From Arion vulgaris (lineage: Eukaryota > Mollusca > Gastropoda > Stylommatophora > Arionidae): 64,000 bases of DNA. Shown piece after piece: positions 53,166 to 62,824 of this stretch; the stretch's first letter is position 1, and each line of letters opens with the position of its first letter. Made by a program: the position numbers and the translations under genes. Below the pieces are notes generated by a model. It did no database searches and was not told where the DNA came from. It saw only the letters and a list, made by a program, of their open reading frames with translations. Location: the NCBI GenBank assembly GCA_020796225.1, contig CM036753.1, positions 71,477,865 through 71,541,864 on the forward strand, written 5' to 3'.

Positions 53166-53473
53166 TCCGTATTGGATCTTGCTGTATGTTGTTGCTACGC
53201 ATTACTTTAGTCTTCTCTTGACTGATTTTAAGGCCGACTCGTTGTGCCGTTTGTGCCAGAGCATCCACTCTTTCCTGCATGTCTTGTAGTCTATGCGAAA
53301 ACAAGGCGAGATCGTCCGCAAAATCCAGGTCTTCTAGCTTTGACATAAGTGTCCACTGTATGCCTTTTCCAGACCTGTCGTAGGCTGTGCGTGTGACCCA
53401 ATCAAGTAGAACCAAGAAGAGGAGGGGGGACAGCAGGCATCCCTGTCTAACACCAGTAGTGACCTGAACTCCT
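53134..53473 (-). pseudogene. LINE reverse transcriptase core (partial)
   Basis: The open frame starts outside the LINE (its first eight residues come from the flanking SINE), so the ATG is accidental. From residue 9 on it reads as RT: TGVRQGCLLSPLLF at 16-29, a conserved region of palm and fingers, and the catalytic FADD at 61-64 within LEDLDFADDLALF. VGLKISQEKTKVM follows near 89-101. The frame is lost just before the YLGS block, where a frameshift moves the reading to the next frame. Confidence 0.93.
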
Positions 53474-53802
53474 CTGGAAAGCAGATGCTCGGAAAAATTC
53501 ATTTAAAAAATAAAAATAAAATTTCTACAAAATATCTTTACCATATTCAAAATTACACTAAGGATACTCGCAAGTGCTACAGAGATTGTGCGTTTCAGCT
53601 GAGATTTTCCTGTGTAAGAAAGAGATCGGAGCATACATGGTTTCACACTGAAGTGCAATGATGATGAGTTCTATCAATCAATCAATCAAATTATCTCAGA
53701 TTCATGTGAAAACGAAATTATGTTATAAAAAAATCAAAAAGGAAATTCAAAATGTTGTATACCAGGAAAGTACAGTATCGCATGATGGTGATTTGGAGAT
53801 GG

Positions 53803-54945
53803 ACAGAAGAACGTATTAACGCTGCCTACAGAAGAACGTACTAACGCTGCCTACAGAAGAACGTATTAATGCTGCCTACAGAAGAGCGTGCTGACGCTGC
53901 CTACAGAAGAACGTACTAACACTGCCTACAGAAGAACGTACTAACCCTGCCTACAGAAGAACGTATTAGCGCTGCCTACAGAAGAACGTACTAAACCTGC
54001 CTAGAGAAGAACGTACTAATGTTACCTACAGAAGAACGTACTAACACTGTCTACAGAAGAAAGTACTAACGTTACCTACAGAAGAACGTACTAATGCTGC
54101 TTACAGAGGAACAGTCTAACGCTACCTACAGAAGAACGTATTAGCGCTGCCTACAGAAGAACGTACTAAACCTGCCTAGAGAAGAACGTACTAATGTTAC
54201 CTACAGAAGAACGTACTAACACTGTCTACAGAAGAAAGTACTAACGTTACCTACAGAAGAACGTACTAATGCTGCTTACAGAGGAACAGTCTAACGCTAC
54301 CTACAGAAGAACGTATTAGCGCTGCCTACAGAAGAACTTACTAAACCTGCCTAGAGAAGAAAGTACTAATGTTACCTACAGAAGAACGTACTAACACTGT
54401 TTACAGAAGAACGTACTAACGTTACCTACAGAAGAACGTACTAATGCTGCTTACAGGGGAACAGTCTAACGCTACCTACAGAAGAACGTACTAACGCTGC
54501 CTACAGACGAGCGTACTAACAATGCCTACAGAAGAACGTACTAACGATGCATATAGAAGAACATACTAACGCTGCCTACAAATGAACGTACGATCCCTGC
54601 CTACAGAAGAACGTACTAATGCTGCTTACAGAGGAACGTACTAACGCTACCTACAGAAGAACGTACTAACGTTGCCTACAGAAGAGCGTTCTAACGATGC
54701 CTACAAAAGAACGTACTAACGATGCCTACAGAAGAACGTGCTAACGCTGCATATAGATGAACGTACTAACGCTGCTTACAGAAGAACGTACTAACGTTAT
54801 CTACAGAACAACATACAAACGCTACCTGCAAAAGAACGCAATAACGCTGTCTACAGAACAACGTACAAACGCTGCCTGCAGAAGAGCGTGCTAGCTCTGC
54901 CTACAGAAGAACGCACTAACGCTGCCTACAGAACAACGTTCTAAT
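53803..54945. repeat. 25-bp minisatellite, about 45 copies, with a 175-bp higher-order unit
   Basis: The unit is CTACAGAAGAACGTACTAAC plus GCTGC. In the middle, a seven-unit block repeats with period 175: ACGTATTAGCGCTGCC occurs at 53961, 54136 and 54311 with the same order of variant units between. The right part is more irregular. Confidence 0.95.
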
Positions 54946-54949
54946 GATC

Positions 54950-55690
54950 AGATAACTCAAATCTCAAAATCACAAAGAACAGTTTATAGATGCTTGAAGA
55001 GCGAACGAAAACAAAGAATGTGGGAACACTAAAGAAGAAAAAGCAGTAGGAGGAGGAGAAACAATTGTCTACAAATGAAACATTTTTGTGTTAATCATTT
55101 GAAACCAACTTATAATTTAGTTTTGAGTTTGATATATAGAATAAAGCACTTAACATTTATCAAACATAACGAATAATATAAACTTCACACTTGGTTTCAC
55201 AAATCAGTCCAACAAAATAGTGTATAAATGAAACACTTTTGAGTTAATCATAGAAAATAAACAACTAATTCTGTTTACAAATTGGTAGATAAAATACCAA
55301 TAGAATAGACTACCTCACTTATGACATTTTAAAGATTACTTGACCTAGTGTTTCAAATCCAATATACATCCACGTTATTCCAGCACGAAGTAATCAAGCT
55401 ACGTTTGGTAAGAGTTTAGAAAGTTAATTCATGTTCTCTTTAAGAGCTGCGCAATCACTTTAGCCACAGTTCAAGAACTTAACCGTTTGAAATGAGCTTC
55501 TCTCTTGAATTAGGAAACCCGCTGTTTTACAATGCCACATAATGTAGAGTCTGAGAGGCTATGCTGAAATACCATGAGAAAACCTGCAAGCTATATCTTT
55601 CCTTAAGTCTCTGATACATGTTTTTTTAATAAGAAAATAGTTCAGATATTTGTGTTCTAATTTACTCATGTTTTTAAATTGATAGGGAAA
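54950..55690. other. No gene seen
   Basis: AT-rich. GAAACA-rich strings recur loosely (about 55078 and 55230: ATGAAACAxTTTTGTGTTAATC-like), suggesting an old duplication. No frame of note. Confidence 0.45.
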
Positions 55691-55698
55691 TAGAAAGG

Positions 55699-55765
55699 AA
55701 ATCTGTCTGGTATATTTTTGTTTGTCTGAGAAAGGAAATCTGTCTGGTATATTTTTGTTTGTCTT
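55699..55765. repeat. Tandem duplication of about 35 bp
   Basis: GAAAGGAAATCTGTCTGGTA followed by TATTTTTGTTTGTCT occurs twice in a row. Confidence 0.92.
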
Positions 55766-55864
55766 CTTCTTCTCTCGATCATTCTTCACTGCCAATGTTA
55801 TCATTCTTATCTTTCTTTCTTTCTTTTGTCCGTCTCTGCTTTTTTTCCGCTAGGCGTAGCAGGT

Positions 55865-57660
55865 TTAACTGATGATCGGTTTCCGAGATAATGCACGCTC
55901 GGTCGCTTGATATGGTGTGGTATTGTGGAGTTTTAAGATGTCTGTAACTCCATCAACCCATCTTTTTTTTGGTCTGCCCTTTCCTCTTGATGATTCCATT
56001 TTCAGGTTGTACGCCCTTGCAACTGGTGTATTTGGGTTCATTCTGACCAAGTGGCCAAACCATTTGAGTCTCTGTTTTTCAATAAATCTAATGGCAAGTG
56101 TTGTTCCGACTGTACTTCTAATTTCCTCATTTCTTATATGGTCTCTTCTTTTTTTATTTACTGCTTTCCTCGGGCATCTCATTTCGCATGTGGTAATTTT
56201 CCTTTCTTGTTCTTTTGTCAGTGCCCATGTTTGGCTCTGGTAGCACAGTGTTGGTATAAAGATCGAATTTATAATCTGTCTTTTAGTCACTACTGGAATA
56301 GCTGGGTGTTTCAAAATTGGGGTAAGCTGGTATGTAATGTTGTTGGCTTGCTGGATTCTAGTTTCGATCTCTGTCCAGTCTACTATCAGATGTGAAGATA
56401 CTTCCAAGGTATTTGAATTATCTCACCTGCTTTAGCGTTTGGTCATTTATTTGTATGTTGATATCTTTATGTTCTCTGCTTATAGTCATGACTTCTGTCT
56501 TTTGAATGTTGATCTTCATGTTGTATTTGAGGCAGCTATTGTTGAGTAAGTTTAACACGTACAAACAAAGTACTATAGTTTTACAAAATACATAAACAGT
56601 GACGATAAACAGCAAGTTTCGACAACAAGGCCTTTATCAACAAACGAACAAACAGGAGTGACAAATTAAAATGAAACACAAATGGACGACCAAATCACGT
56701 ATCTAAGGAAAATCTGGAATAAAAACGAATAACGAAATAAATGTACAAAACAATACATAGTTTTACAAAATAAAAACATGAACATTAGTAAATATGAACT
56801 TGACAACAGCCTTATACAAGAAAGATAAAAAGAGTGACAATTAAAAGCATAAAATGGACATGCAAATACACATAGAGAAAACTGGAAAAAAGAATAAGAA
56901 CATAAAATGATAAGCATCAAAAGTACAACAAAAACTAACGATTAGAAATAGGGAAATGACGGATGGCTGTGACCTGGACATCCGATCATGTTCCTCTGAT
57001 GATCGTAGTCGATTTGCTCTGGAGAATCGGTTGATTTCTTTGTATGGTACCTTGCGACCACGCGGGCTCAAGTATTACATTCTTATGCTTCTTAGTACTT
57101 TCTCTTCCCATGCTTTGTAATCTCTATGGGTATATGTTGCATGTATTATATTCTTATGCTTCTTAGTACTTTCTCTTCCCATGCTTTATAATCTATATGG
57201 GTATATGTTGCATGTATTCAAGTTATATATTTACTAGATGTTTCATTGTTTCTTTTCTATTTCTAGTTTTTATGTGTGTTTTGTGTTACATTTATTTCGT
57301 TATTCGTTTTTATTCCAGATTTTCCTTAGATACGTTGGTATTTGGTCGTCCATTTGTGTTTCATTTTAATTTGTCACTCCTGTTTGTTCGTTTGCTTGAT
57401 AAAGGCCTTGTTGGTCGAAACGTTGCTGTTTATCGTCACTGTTTATGTATTTTGTAAAACTATAGTACTTTGTTTGTACGTGTTTCACTTTTACCAAGTT
57501 TTACTGCAGTCTTCCCCTATTTTGAGTAAGTTTATGTGTTCTTGAAGCTGTTCAATATTATTATGGAAAAAACACTGGTCGTCAGCAAAGAGCAGTTCAT
57601 TTTGTTGGTCTGCGTTGAGTGATGCTTCATCTATTTTGGTGATACTATCCATGTATATAA
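55865..57660 (-). pseudogene. LINE reverse transcriptase split by a later insertion
   Basis: The upstream piece (57660-57535) reads MDSITKIDEASLN and LLFADDQCFFHNNIEQLQ, the catalytic FADD region, up to HINLL. The downstream piece (56541-55865) resumes NNSCLKYNMKINIQKTEVMT, then after a stop MEVSSHLIVDWTEIETRIQQ, TLCYQSQTWALTKEQERKI, MRCPRKAVNKKRRDHIRNEE, RLKWFGHLVRMN and GKGRPKKRWVDGV. The two halves join exactly at the target site of the 967-bp element. One stop separates the QVR and EVSS parts. The C-terminal half alone has 180 open codons, so decay is mild. Confidence 0.93.
56555..57521. mobile_element. 967-bp non-coding element, Penelope-like in layout, inside a LINE
   Basis: A perfect 13-bp target duplication, TTGAGTAAGTTTA, lies at 56542-56554 and 57522-57534. 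The outer ~200 bp are inverted copies: GTACAAACAAAGTACTATAG on the left answers CTATAGTACTTTGTTTGTAC on the right. A third, decayed copy in left orientation follows at about 56755-56930 (TTTTACAAAATAAAAACATG). All three contain, on the relevant strand, a TTGATAAAGGCC...GTCGAAAC layout (57395-57425 on the plus strand). The middle has a direct duplication of about 70 bp (57072-57225, GCTTCTTAGTACTTTCTCTT twice). There is no RT or GIY-YIG frame. Tandem plus inverted terminal blocks with this motif fit a non-autonomous Penelope-like element. Confidence 0.7.
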
Positions 57661-57684
57661 TAAATAATAAATATATAATAATTA

Positions 57685-57840
57685 TTCTTATTGTGATGTA
57701 TAATTGGTCCTTTTGTCAAGAACGGGTGATCTACGTCGGGATGATTGTGCGCCCATTGGGACTATGCTCGCCCGTCCGGTTTCAGCCAGCTTTTGATTTA
57801 CTAGGGTGAACTTTCGCTAGGGTACGATCCTTTCTGCCAA
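57685..57840 (-). mobile_element. SINE family F-like copy
   Basis: TTATTCTTATTGTGATGTAT, CCTTTTGTCAAGAACGGGTG and TCAGCCAGCTTTTGATTTAC resemble the 3' side and body of F in reverse but diverge after that. Confidence 0.5.
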
Positions 57841-59690
57841 CTATGTCGGCCCGGATCTACGCCTTTTCGATCAGCTTTGCCGTATATTTGGGCTTTGTGA
57901 TCTACGCCAAGACAGTGAATTACGCTGTTATGCCCTTTCTGACTGTAAGGTCGTTCCGGGGAACATTTCTCGGGGCTTATAAGCTTGTCCTCGGACGACG
58001 TCTTACTCGTATAAAATACCGTGTAAAGTATCGGCCTTCGCCAATGTTCGGACCTGGACAGCCTGTCGACCTTACTTTACCGTTCATTTTTGACTTTGAT
58101 CCGGAGTAGGAATATTCTCAACCTTTTCTAGACGTGCGTTGGTACGTGGCAATTTGCAGTTAACCAGGGAAGACACCGGCCTGGGGCCAAGCACAAATAA
58201 TGTAGAAGGTCGTTTCAATCGGCGCTAGCAACACAGCTGAGGATTTTGCGCTCGCAACCATCACCCGCCACAGTTCTTCCGGGGATGTTAGTTGTGACTT
58301 CAATAGTACCATACCCGGTTGCCCCAAGGTTGGCAGTTCCGTTCGGCATCACCCACCTCAGTTCTTCCGGGGATGTTAATTGTTATCGCAACAGTACCTT
58401 GCACGGTTTTCCCAGGAGGGTAGTTTCGTTATGCACTAAAACGCAACTTTCTGTTTGGCGCTCGGCAAAGTATGCCCAGTACATGTATCTGCACCAGGCC
58501 ACCGATGCGGAGTCAGCTACAATCTTCCTTCGTACCGACACGAGGGTAGACTTTTATTCTTTACGCATCCGACTTATTTATTGTCCCCTTGCGCCCTGAG
58601 TTGGCAATGTTTGCCCCTTCCTCGGGGCTTTTAGTATCGCCCGATGTGGGCACATGTTTTTTCGTCACTAGATGCACATCTCATACTTTCATGTTTCCCC
58701 ATCGGCAGAGAAACTGGTAATTTTTGGCGGGACCTTTGGCTTACTCGTCAAGCTTGTGTATGGCGTCTCCTGCTCCGGAGATGGCGATTTGTGTTCGGCC
58801 CTTACTCCGGGGAATGGGGCTTATACCAGAAACGTTTCGCTGCTGTTTCTTTTTGTTCGAGATCTTCAGCAATATTTTGTTGGACGTCGGCCAGGAGATT
58901 CGTGCATTTTGTTCGTATTGACCTGCATTTCTTTTTTCTTACTTGCACTACTACCACTACCAGTAGTTCTCCCCGATCCCTGCCCCCATTTGCCAGACTG
59001 AAACCAAAATCTGTTTCCAGGGTCACCACGTGGAGGTAGGGGACAGGGTCTTGGTTAGTGCGCCCCTTCGCTAACCCTGGCACATGATGCCGCCATGAAC
59101 CGTGTGACCCCTTTTGTTTGTCTGATAAGCTTCTCGTTCGTTTCTTCTATAACAATATGGGGAAACTGTTTGATGTCTTTATTTCACATTTCTTCTTCTG
59201 CGATCAACTTCTGCTATATAGCTACTCTGGTATGTGTTATAAACAGAGTGATACGCTTGAGGTCTTAGCCGGTCCCCGCCATAATTTGTTTTGTAGGGTT
59301 GCTTCTGCTGACCAGATTTCCATTCTCACACTACTCAGGCTGAGAGTCTTGCAGGATGAACTCTGGGGACTGCTTTGGTGCCGAATTCTTGATACCCATA
59401 TTTGACATATATATGTATGGAACAATCGTGGAAACTTATGTTTTGTATTTATTAGTATGATACTTTAATGGTAAATTGTTTGCTATCTGTATACGGTATA
59501 TCATCTTTCTTGGAAATAGTTGAAAACTGTTTGTTGTATTTGTTAGGGTCATATATATCTTTCTTGGAAATAGTTGAAAACTGTTTGTTGAATGTATTGG
59601 GTTGATATATTTTTCAGTGAAAACAGTGAGATACCGAGAACTTTAGTTAAATATATATATTCGTGTTGAACCATTTTGTGAGACTATTTA
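57841..59690. other. Unexplained, GC-richer block with an 88-codon frame
   Basis: This stretch has a more balanced composition than its surroundings and no match to any other family here. A forward frame at 57843-58109 (88 residues) starts with a hydrophobic run (FSISFAVYLGFVIYAKTV) and continues basic (KLVLGRRLTRIKYRVKYRP) with a Pro/Phe end. A 117-codon frame (58246-58599) and overlapping frames on both strands at 58644-59083 have no known domain. CAGTTCTTCCGGGGATGTTA occurs twice, at 58271 and 58359 (period 88), and TCTTTCTTGGAAATAGTTGA twice near 59502 and 59559. It could be an unrecognised transposable element or single-copy DNA. Confidence 0.4.
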
Positions 59691-59972
59691 CTGTGTGTTT
59701 TTTTTCTTCATCTTCTTCTTCTCTTAACTCTCCTTGAAACATACAGCATCAGCAAATTTCCTCCAACCAGATCTGTCTTGAGCAAGCCAGCTTAGGTCAT
59801 TCCAGGTCTTTCCTGTCTCTTCTCTTTCTCTGTCTACAGTTCGTCTCCATGTCTCTCTAGAACGTCTCCTATCTCTCTTTCCTCCCGGATGACATTTCTG
59901 AGCCACAGGTGAGTGTCTGGTCTTCTGCAATTATAATGTACGTCCCAACCACTTCAATCTCCTCCTTTTATT

Positions 59973-60115
59973 TCCTTCTTGATATTGTTAATGCATGTAC
60001 AACGGGTGATCTCTGTATTTACTTCTTGATATTGTTAATGCATGTACAACGGGTGATCTCTGTATTTCCTTCTTGATATTGTTAATGCATGTACACCGGG
60101 TGATCTCTGTATTTT
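59973..60115. repeat. 47-bp tandem repeat, 3 copies, inside a LINE
   Basis: CTTGATATTGTTAATGCATG starts at 59978, 60025 and 60072 (period 47). The unit contains the LINE codons EITRCTCINNIKK. Copies are nearly identical. Confidence 0.9.
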
Positions 60116-60202
60116 GGTATTCTTTGATCCTAACAAATTCGGAGACTTCTTCTAAGACATCTTCCATCAAAGCTTCTTAGGTGCCTGTCTGACTTTGTAC
60201 TT

Positions 60203-60450
60203 CTTCTTCTTTGCGTTCGTTCTTTACGACCAATTTTAATCACTCTTTGTAATATGTTTGATCTCTACCAAGAACGTGTATACGTTGCACATTGGTTTGT
60301 GGGCCCCTAAACGCATAGACTTCTACACGTTTAGGACACATGCATCCGATTTCAGCCAAACCTCCTTAGCCGCCTCTTACGACATGCATGGCAGGTAACA
60401 GTGGTTCTATTCTTTACACCCCAAATTTGGGCCCCGGTAACCATTCGGGC
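60203..60450 (-). mobile_element. SINE family A copy inserted in a LINE, 12-bp target duplication
   Basis: Full reverse A element. GACTTTGTACTT lies at 60191-60202 and 60451-60462. Confidence 0.96.
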
Positions 60451-60773
60451 GACTTTGTACTTGTTTTCCATGTCTCTGGTCCATATAGTAAGACTGATCT
60501 CACATTTGATTTGTATATACTGAGTTTAGTCTGTGTCCAGTAGGTGGAAGATCATCATATTTTGTCCGATTATATGAATGTTGGAGCTGCCATTCCAATT
60601 CTTGCGTTGATTGATTTTCATACATCCCCATTTATATTTACACATCTGCCCAAATATTTGAACTCTTTTATTTCTTTAATCTTTCTTCTCTCTACCATAA
60701 TCTCATCTGTATTTTTTTTTCATTTATTATTATTGTCTTGCTTTTATTAGTAGATGGGAACAAGGAGGTTTTT

Positions 60774-61015
60774 TTTTTTTTGCAAGAACCCCAGGGGAAG
60801 CAACAGAAGCAAAGAATATGATCAACAAATAACCAGTGTACGAGTATTAAGAGCTTCCGAAAAGAAAAAAAAATTGACAAACACAGGATTCGAACTACCT
60901 ACCCTTATTTCTTACAACACCCATCGCCTAGCCTAGCAATATGAGCGTCCCTACGAACACAATCAGCTAAATTCTAAAAAATGTCTCACCGAGAAGTGTT
61001 TTATTAGTATTAATT
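60774..61015 (-). mobile_element. SINE family H copy, unexpanded head
   Basis: AGAACCCCAGGGGAAGCAAC, GATCAACAAATAACCAGTGT, ACAAACACAGGATTCGAACT, then one single head unit at 60911-60949 (CTTACAACACCCATCGCCTA plus GCCTAGCAATATGAGCGTC), then ACGAACACAATCAGC. It is the reference for the 20-copy expansion at 43069-43848. Confidence 0.9.
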
Positions 61016-61199
61016 TTTACACCTACTGATTATGCCAGTCCGCTTACTCTTTTTGTTTTCTCCTGTGTGTCTTCTTTAGTGTGTGCTAACAGTGCTAAAT
61101 CATTCTGAAGTCAATGTCTTTAAGTCTTTTCATTAGTTCTCAGATAATTCCTCTGTCTGCATTTGCAGTTGTCTTCTGAAAACGTTCTATTAGCATTGC

Positions 61200-61345
61200 T
61201 AGTGTTGCCAATATTATTGTTATAAGTAGTAGTAGTGGTAGTAGTAGAGGTAGTAGTAATGGTAGTAGTAGTGGTGGTAGTAGTAGTAATGGGAATAGTT
61301 GTGGTAGTCGTAGTAGTAGTGGTAGTAGCAGTGGTAGTAGTAGTG
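61200..61345. repeat. TAG/TGG trinucleotide tract
   Basis: GTAGTAGTAGTGGTAGTAGT and variants over about 140 bp. The reverse Thr-rich and Leu-rich frames are artefacts. Confidence 0.95.
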
Positions 61346-61347
61346 GC

Positions 61348-61725
61348 CCGTACTGGTACAACGTACAATCGCTCTTAGGCTCAGATTACATACAAATCAC
61401 ACAGAGTGGTTGACAGATGGTCGATATGGAGCGTTCGAAGAAGAAGAACTCAATGTATCGCCCATGGGGTGCTGGAGCCCACAAGGGAAGCTAAGAATAG
61501 TACCACTGCGACCTACAAGGCATGTTGTAAATGGCGTTTGAGGTAGGGTCGTATGGAAGCTACCCTAGTACATAAAAGCGTTGCATAAATCAGATGTTTT
61601 GAACTACTTGTACGCGCATAACTGGCACAACGTACAATCGCTCTTAGGCTCAGATCACATACAAGTCGCTCAGAATGGTTAACAAGTGGTCGACATGGAG
61701 CGTTCGGGGAAGAAGAAGTAGAAGC
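61348..61725 (+). mobile_element. SINE family C: a 3' part followed by a full copy
   Basis: 61356-61450 is a C 3' part (ACAACGTACAATCGCTCTTA to GGAGCGTTCGAAGAAGAAG). A second, nearly complete copy follows: GGAGCCCACAAGGGAAGCTA, TAGTACCACTGCGACCTACA, ACTTGTACGCGCATAACTGG, GCTCTTAGGCTCAGATCACA, GTTCGGGGAAGAAGAAG. Confidence 0.88.
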
Positions 61726-62820
61726 ATCAAATAATCTTGCTAATATTTCTGCATTTATATGTAATGTTTAGGTTTGTGAGGTGACTTGTAAGAGAATTGA
61801 TACTACCAGAACGGTTTTTCAGATGGCTTGCTGTTTTCTAAGAGTTAAGCAACACAGAAACAACTCTGAGTGTATTAACAAAATGAGTGAAAAATGACAT
61901 TTCGAACTCTATTCTAACATAGCACGTTAACGCTGCAATTGTCAAATCAATATAACTGAAAACCAAGTATCTGGTTCCGGCTGCGTGGAAGCAATTGAAG
62001 AATTGAAACAAATGTCTATCTTTCTTTATCATTTTAAAATACTATTTTCTCCCTCTGAAAATGTCGGCAGACGAGAAAGCGATATTCCAACGGGGCTAAT
62101 TTCCGCCCTTTTGCTAACTTGGTCATTAAGCTGATAATGAAAGGGGCATTTCATGGTGCTAAGACTTCAATTATCTCTCTGTCATCTCGCCAGAGCCATC
62201 ACGATCATTCCCAGAATTCCCCACTGATGTCAGCCACTCAGATTGTGTCACTCGGCAGCCATATTGTATCAGACGCACTCGGCCCCAGGAAGTACATCAG
62301 CCAACGATTTTATCCCTGGGTAGAACGTATGGGCGGCACTCGCGTAATTCCTCGTTTCAATTACTGAATTTGTTGATTTACGAGATAGTTGGGCGGTCCT
62401 TCAACGATTGAAACTTATTATCGTAATTGAAAATCTCGTCACTAAATGCCAATTGTCTATTGATTAGTTTGGATAGCTTAACGACATGCAAATGAGCTGT
62501 AATGTCAGATAGGAAAAGATGGCTGGTTGGTGGGTGCCGCACATGATGTCTCTTGGATGTATCAGATTGATTGGATATTTACAAGGAATTGCGTTTCAAG
62601 AAAAATGTGTCCCTTTTTAGGTTGGAAATGTTACAGAAATTTCAAAATGTATTCTGCAACTTGAACAGAGTAATGTTTTGGACATTGTAATGGGTTTTTT
62701 TTCCGCCAATGCACACTTTACGCTTGGAACATGCACAATTTTGTGGGGAAATTTGGAAACGTATCCAGAGCTGCTGTAAATGATCTTTCGATGGCAGTTT
62801 CAGCTATCTGAAACGGACTG
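61726..62820. other. Quiet, apparently single-copy stretch
   Basis: No repeat family matches here. 62050-62520 is the most balanced part, with an 82-codon forward frame (62119-62367, no known domain) and several homeobox-like ATTA/TAAT strings plus ATGCAAAT (62488). It could be a conserved non-coding element or just unique DNA. Confidence 0.4.
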
Positions 62821-62824
62821 AGAA

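Larger units (their letters stand above)
52528..53473 (-). mobile_element. 5'-truncated LINE, best-preserved copy
   Basis: Inserted in SINE E with a perfect 13-bp target duplication, CTGGAAAGCAGAT, at 52515-52527 and 53474-53486. The 3' tail on the reverse strand is (ATG)n. It covers the second half of the RT domain and the C-terminal region. The 5' part, including the endonuclease and the first RT motifs, was never inserted (5' truncation). Matching 3' ends lie at 36640-36946. Confidence 0.95.
52262..53690 (+). mobile_element. SINE family E copy split by a LINE
   Basis: Part 1 (52262-52527) has the tRNA-like head GTCGCTGTGGCATAGAGGTT and TATAGGTGAGATCAAGTTCT. Part 2 (53487-53690) has GCTCGGAAAAATTCATTT, TCCTGTGTAAGAAAGAGATC and TCTATCAATCAATCAATCAA. 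Together they equal one E element of about 465 bp, as in the intact copy at 37371-37805. Confidence 0.9.
59715..60545 (-). pseudogene. LINE C-terminus remnant split by SINE A
   Basis: The reverse frame at 59724-59930 reads HSPVAQKCHPGGKRDRRRSR, ETWRRTVDREREETGKTWND and LAQDRSGWRKFADAVC, a LINE C-terminus. Further upstream (60185-60115) is EVSEFVRIKEYQNTEI, and beyond the SINE (60545-60463) CEISLTIWTRDMENKY, all in LINE order (SE.R.KE-xNT-I and xxxLxYxSExW regions, decayed). Confidence 0.8.

Noticed and set aside
55917..56395. Forward frames of 108 and 114 codons
   Set aside because: Antisense shadows of the LINE remnant at 55865-56541.
61120..61368. Poly-threonine reverse frame
   Set aside because: Produced by the TAG/TGG trinucleotide tract.
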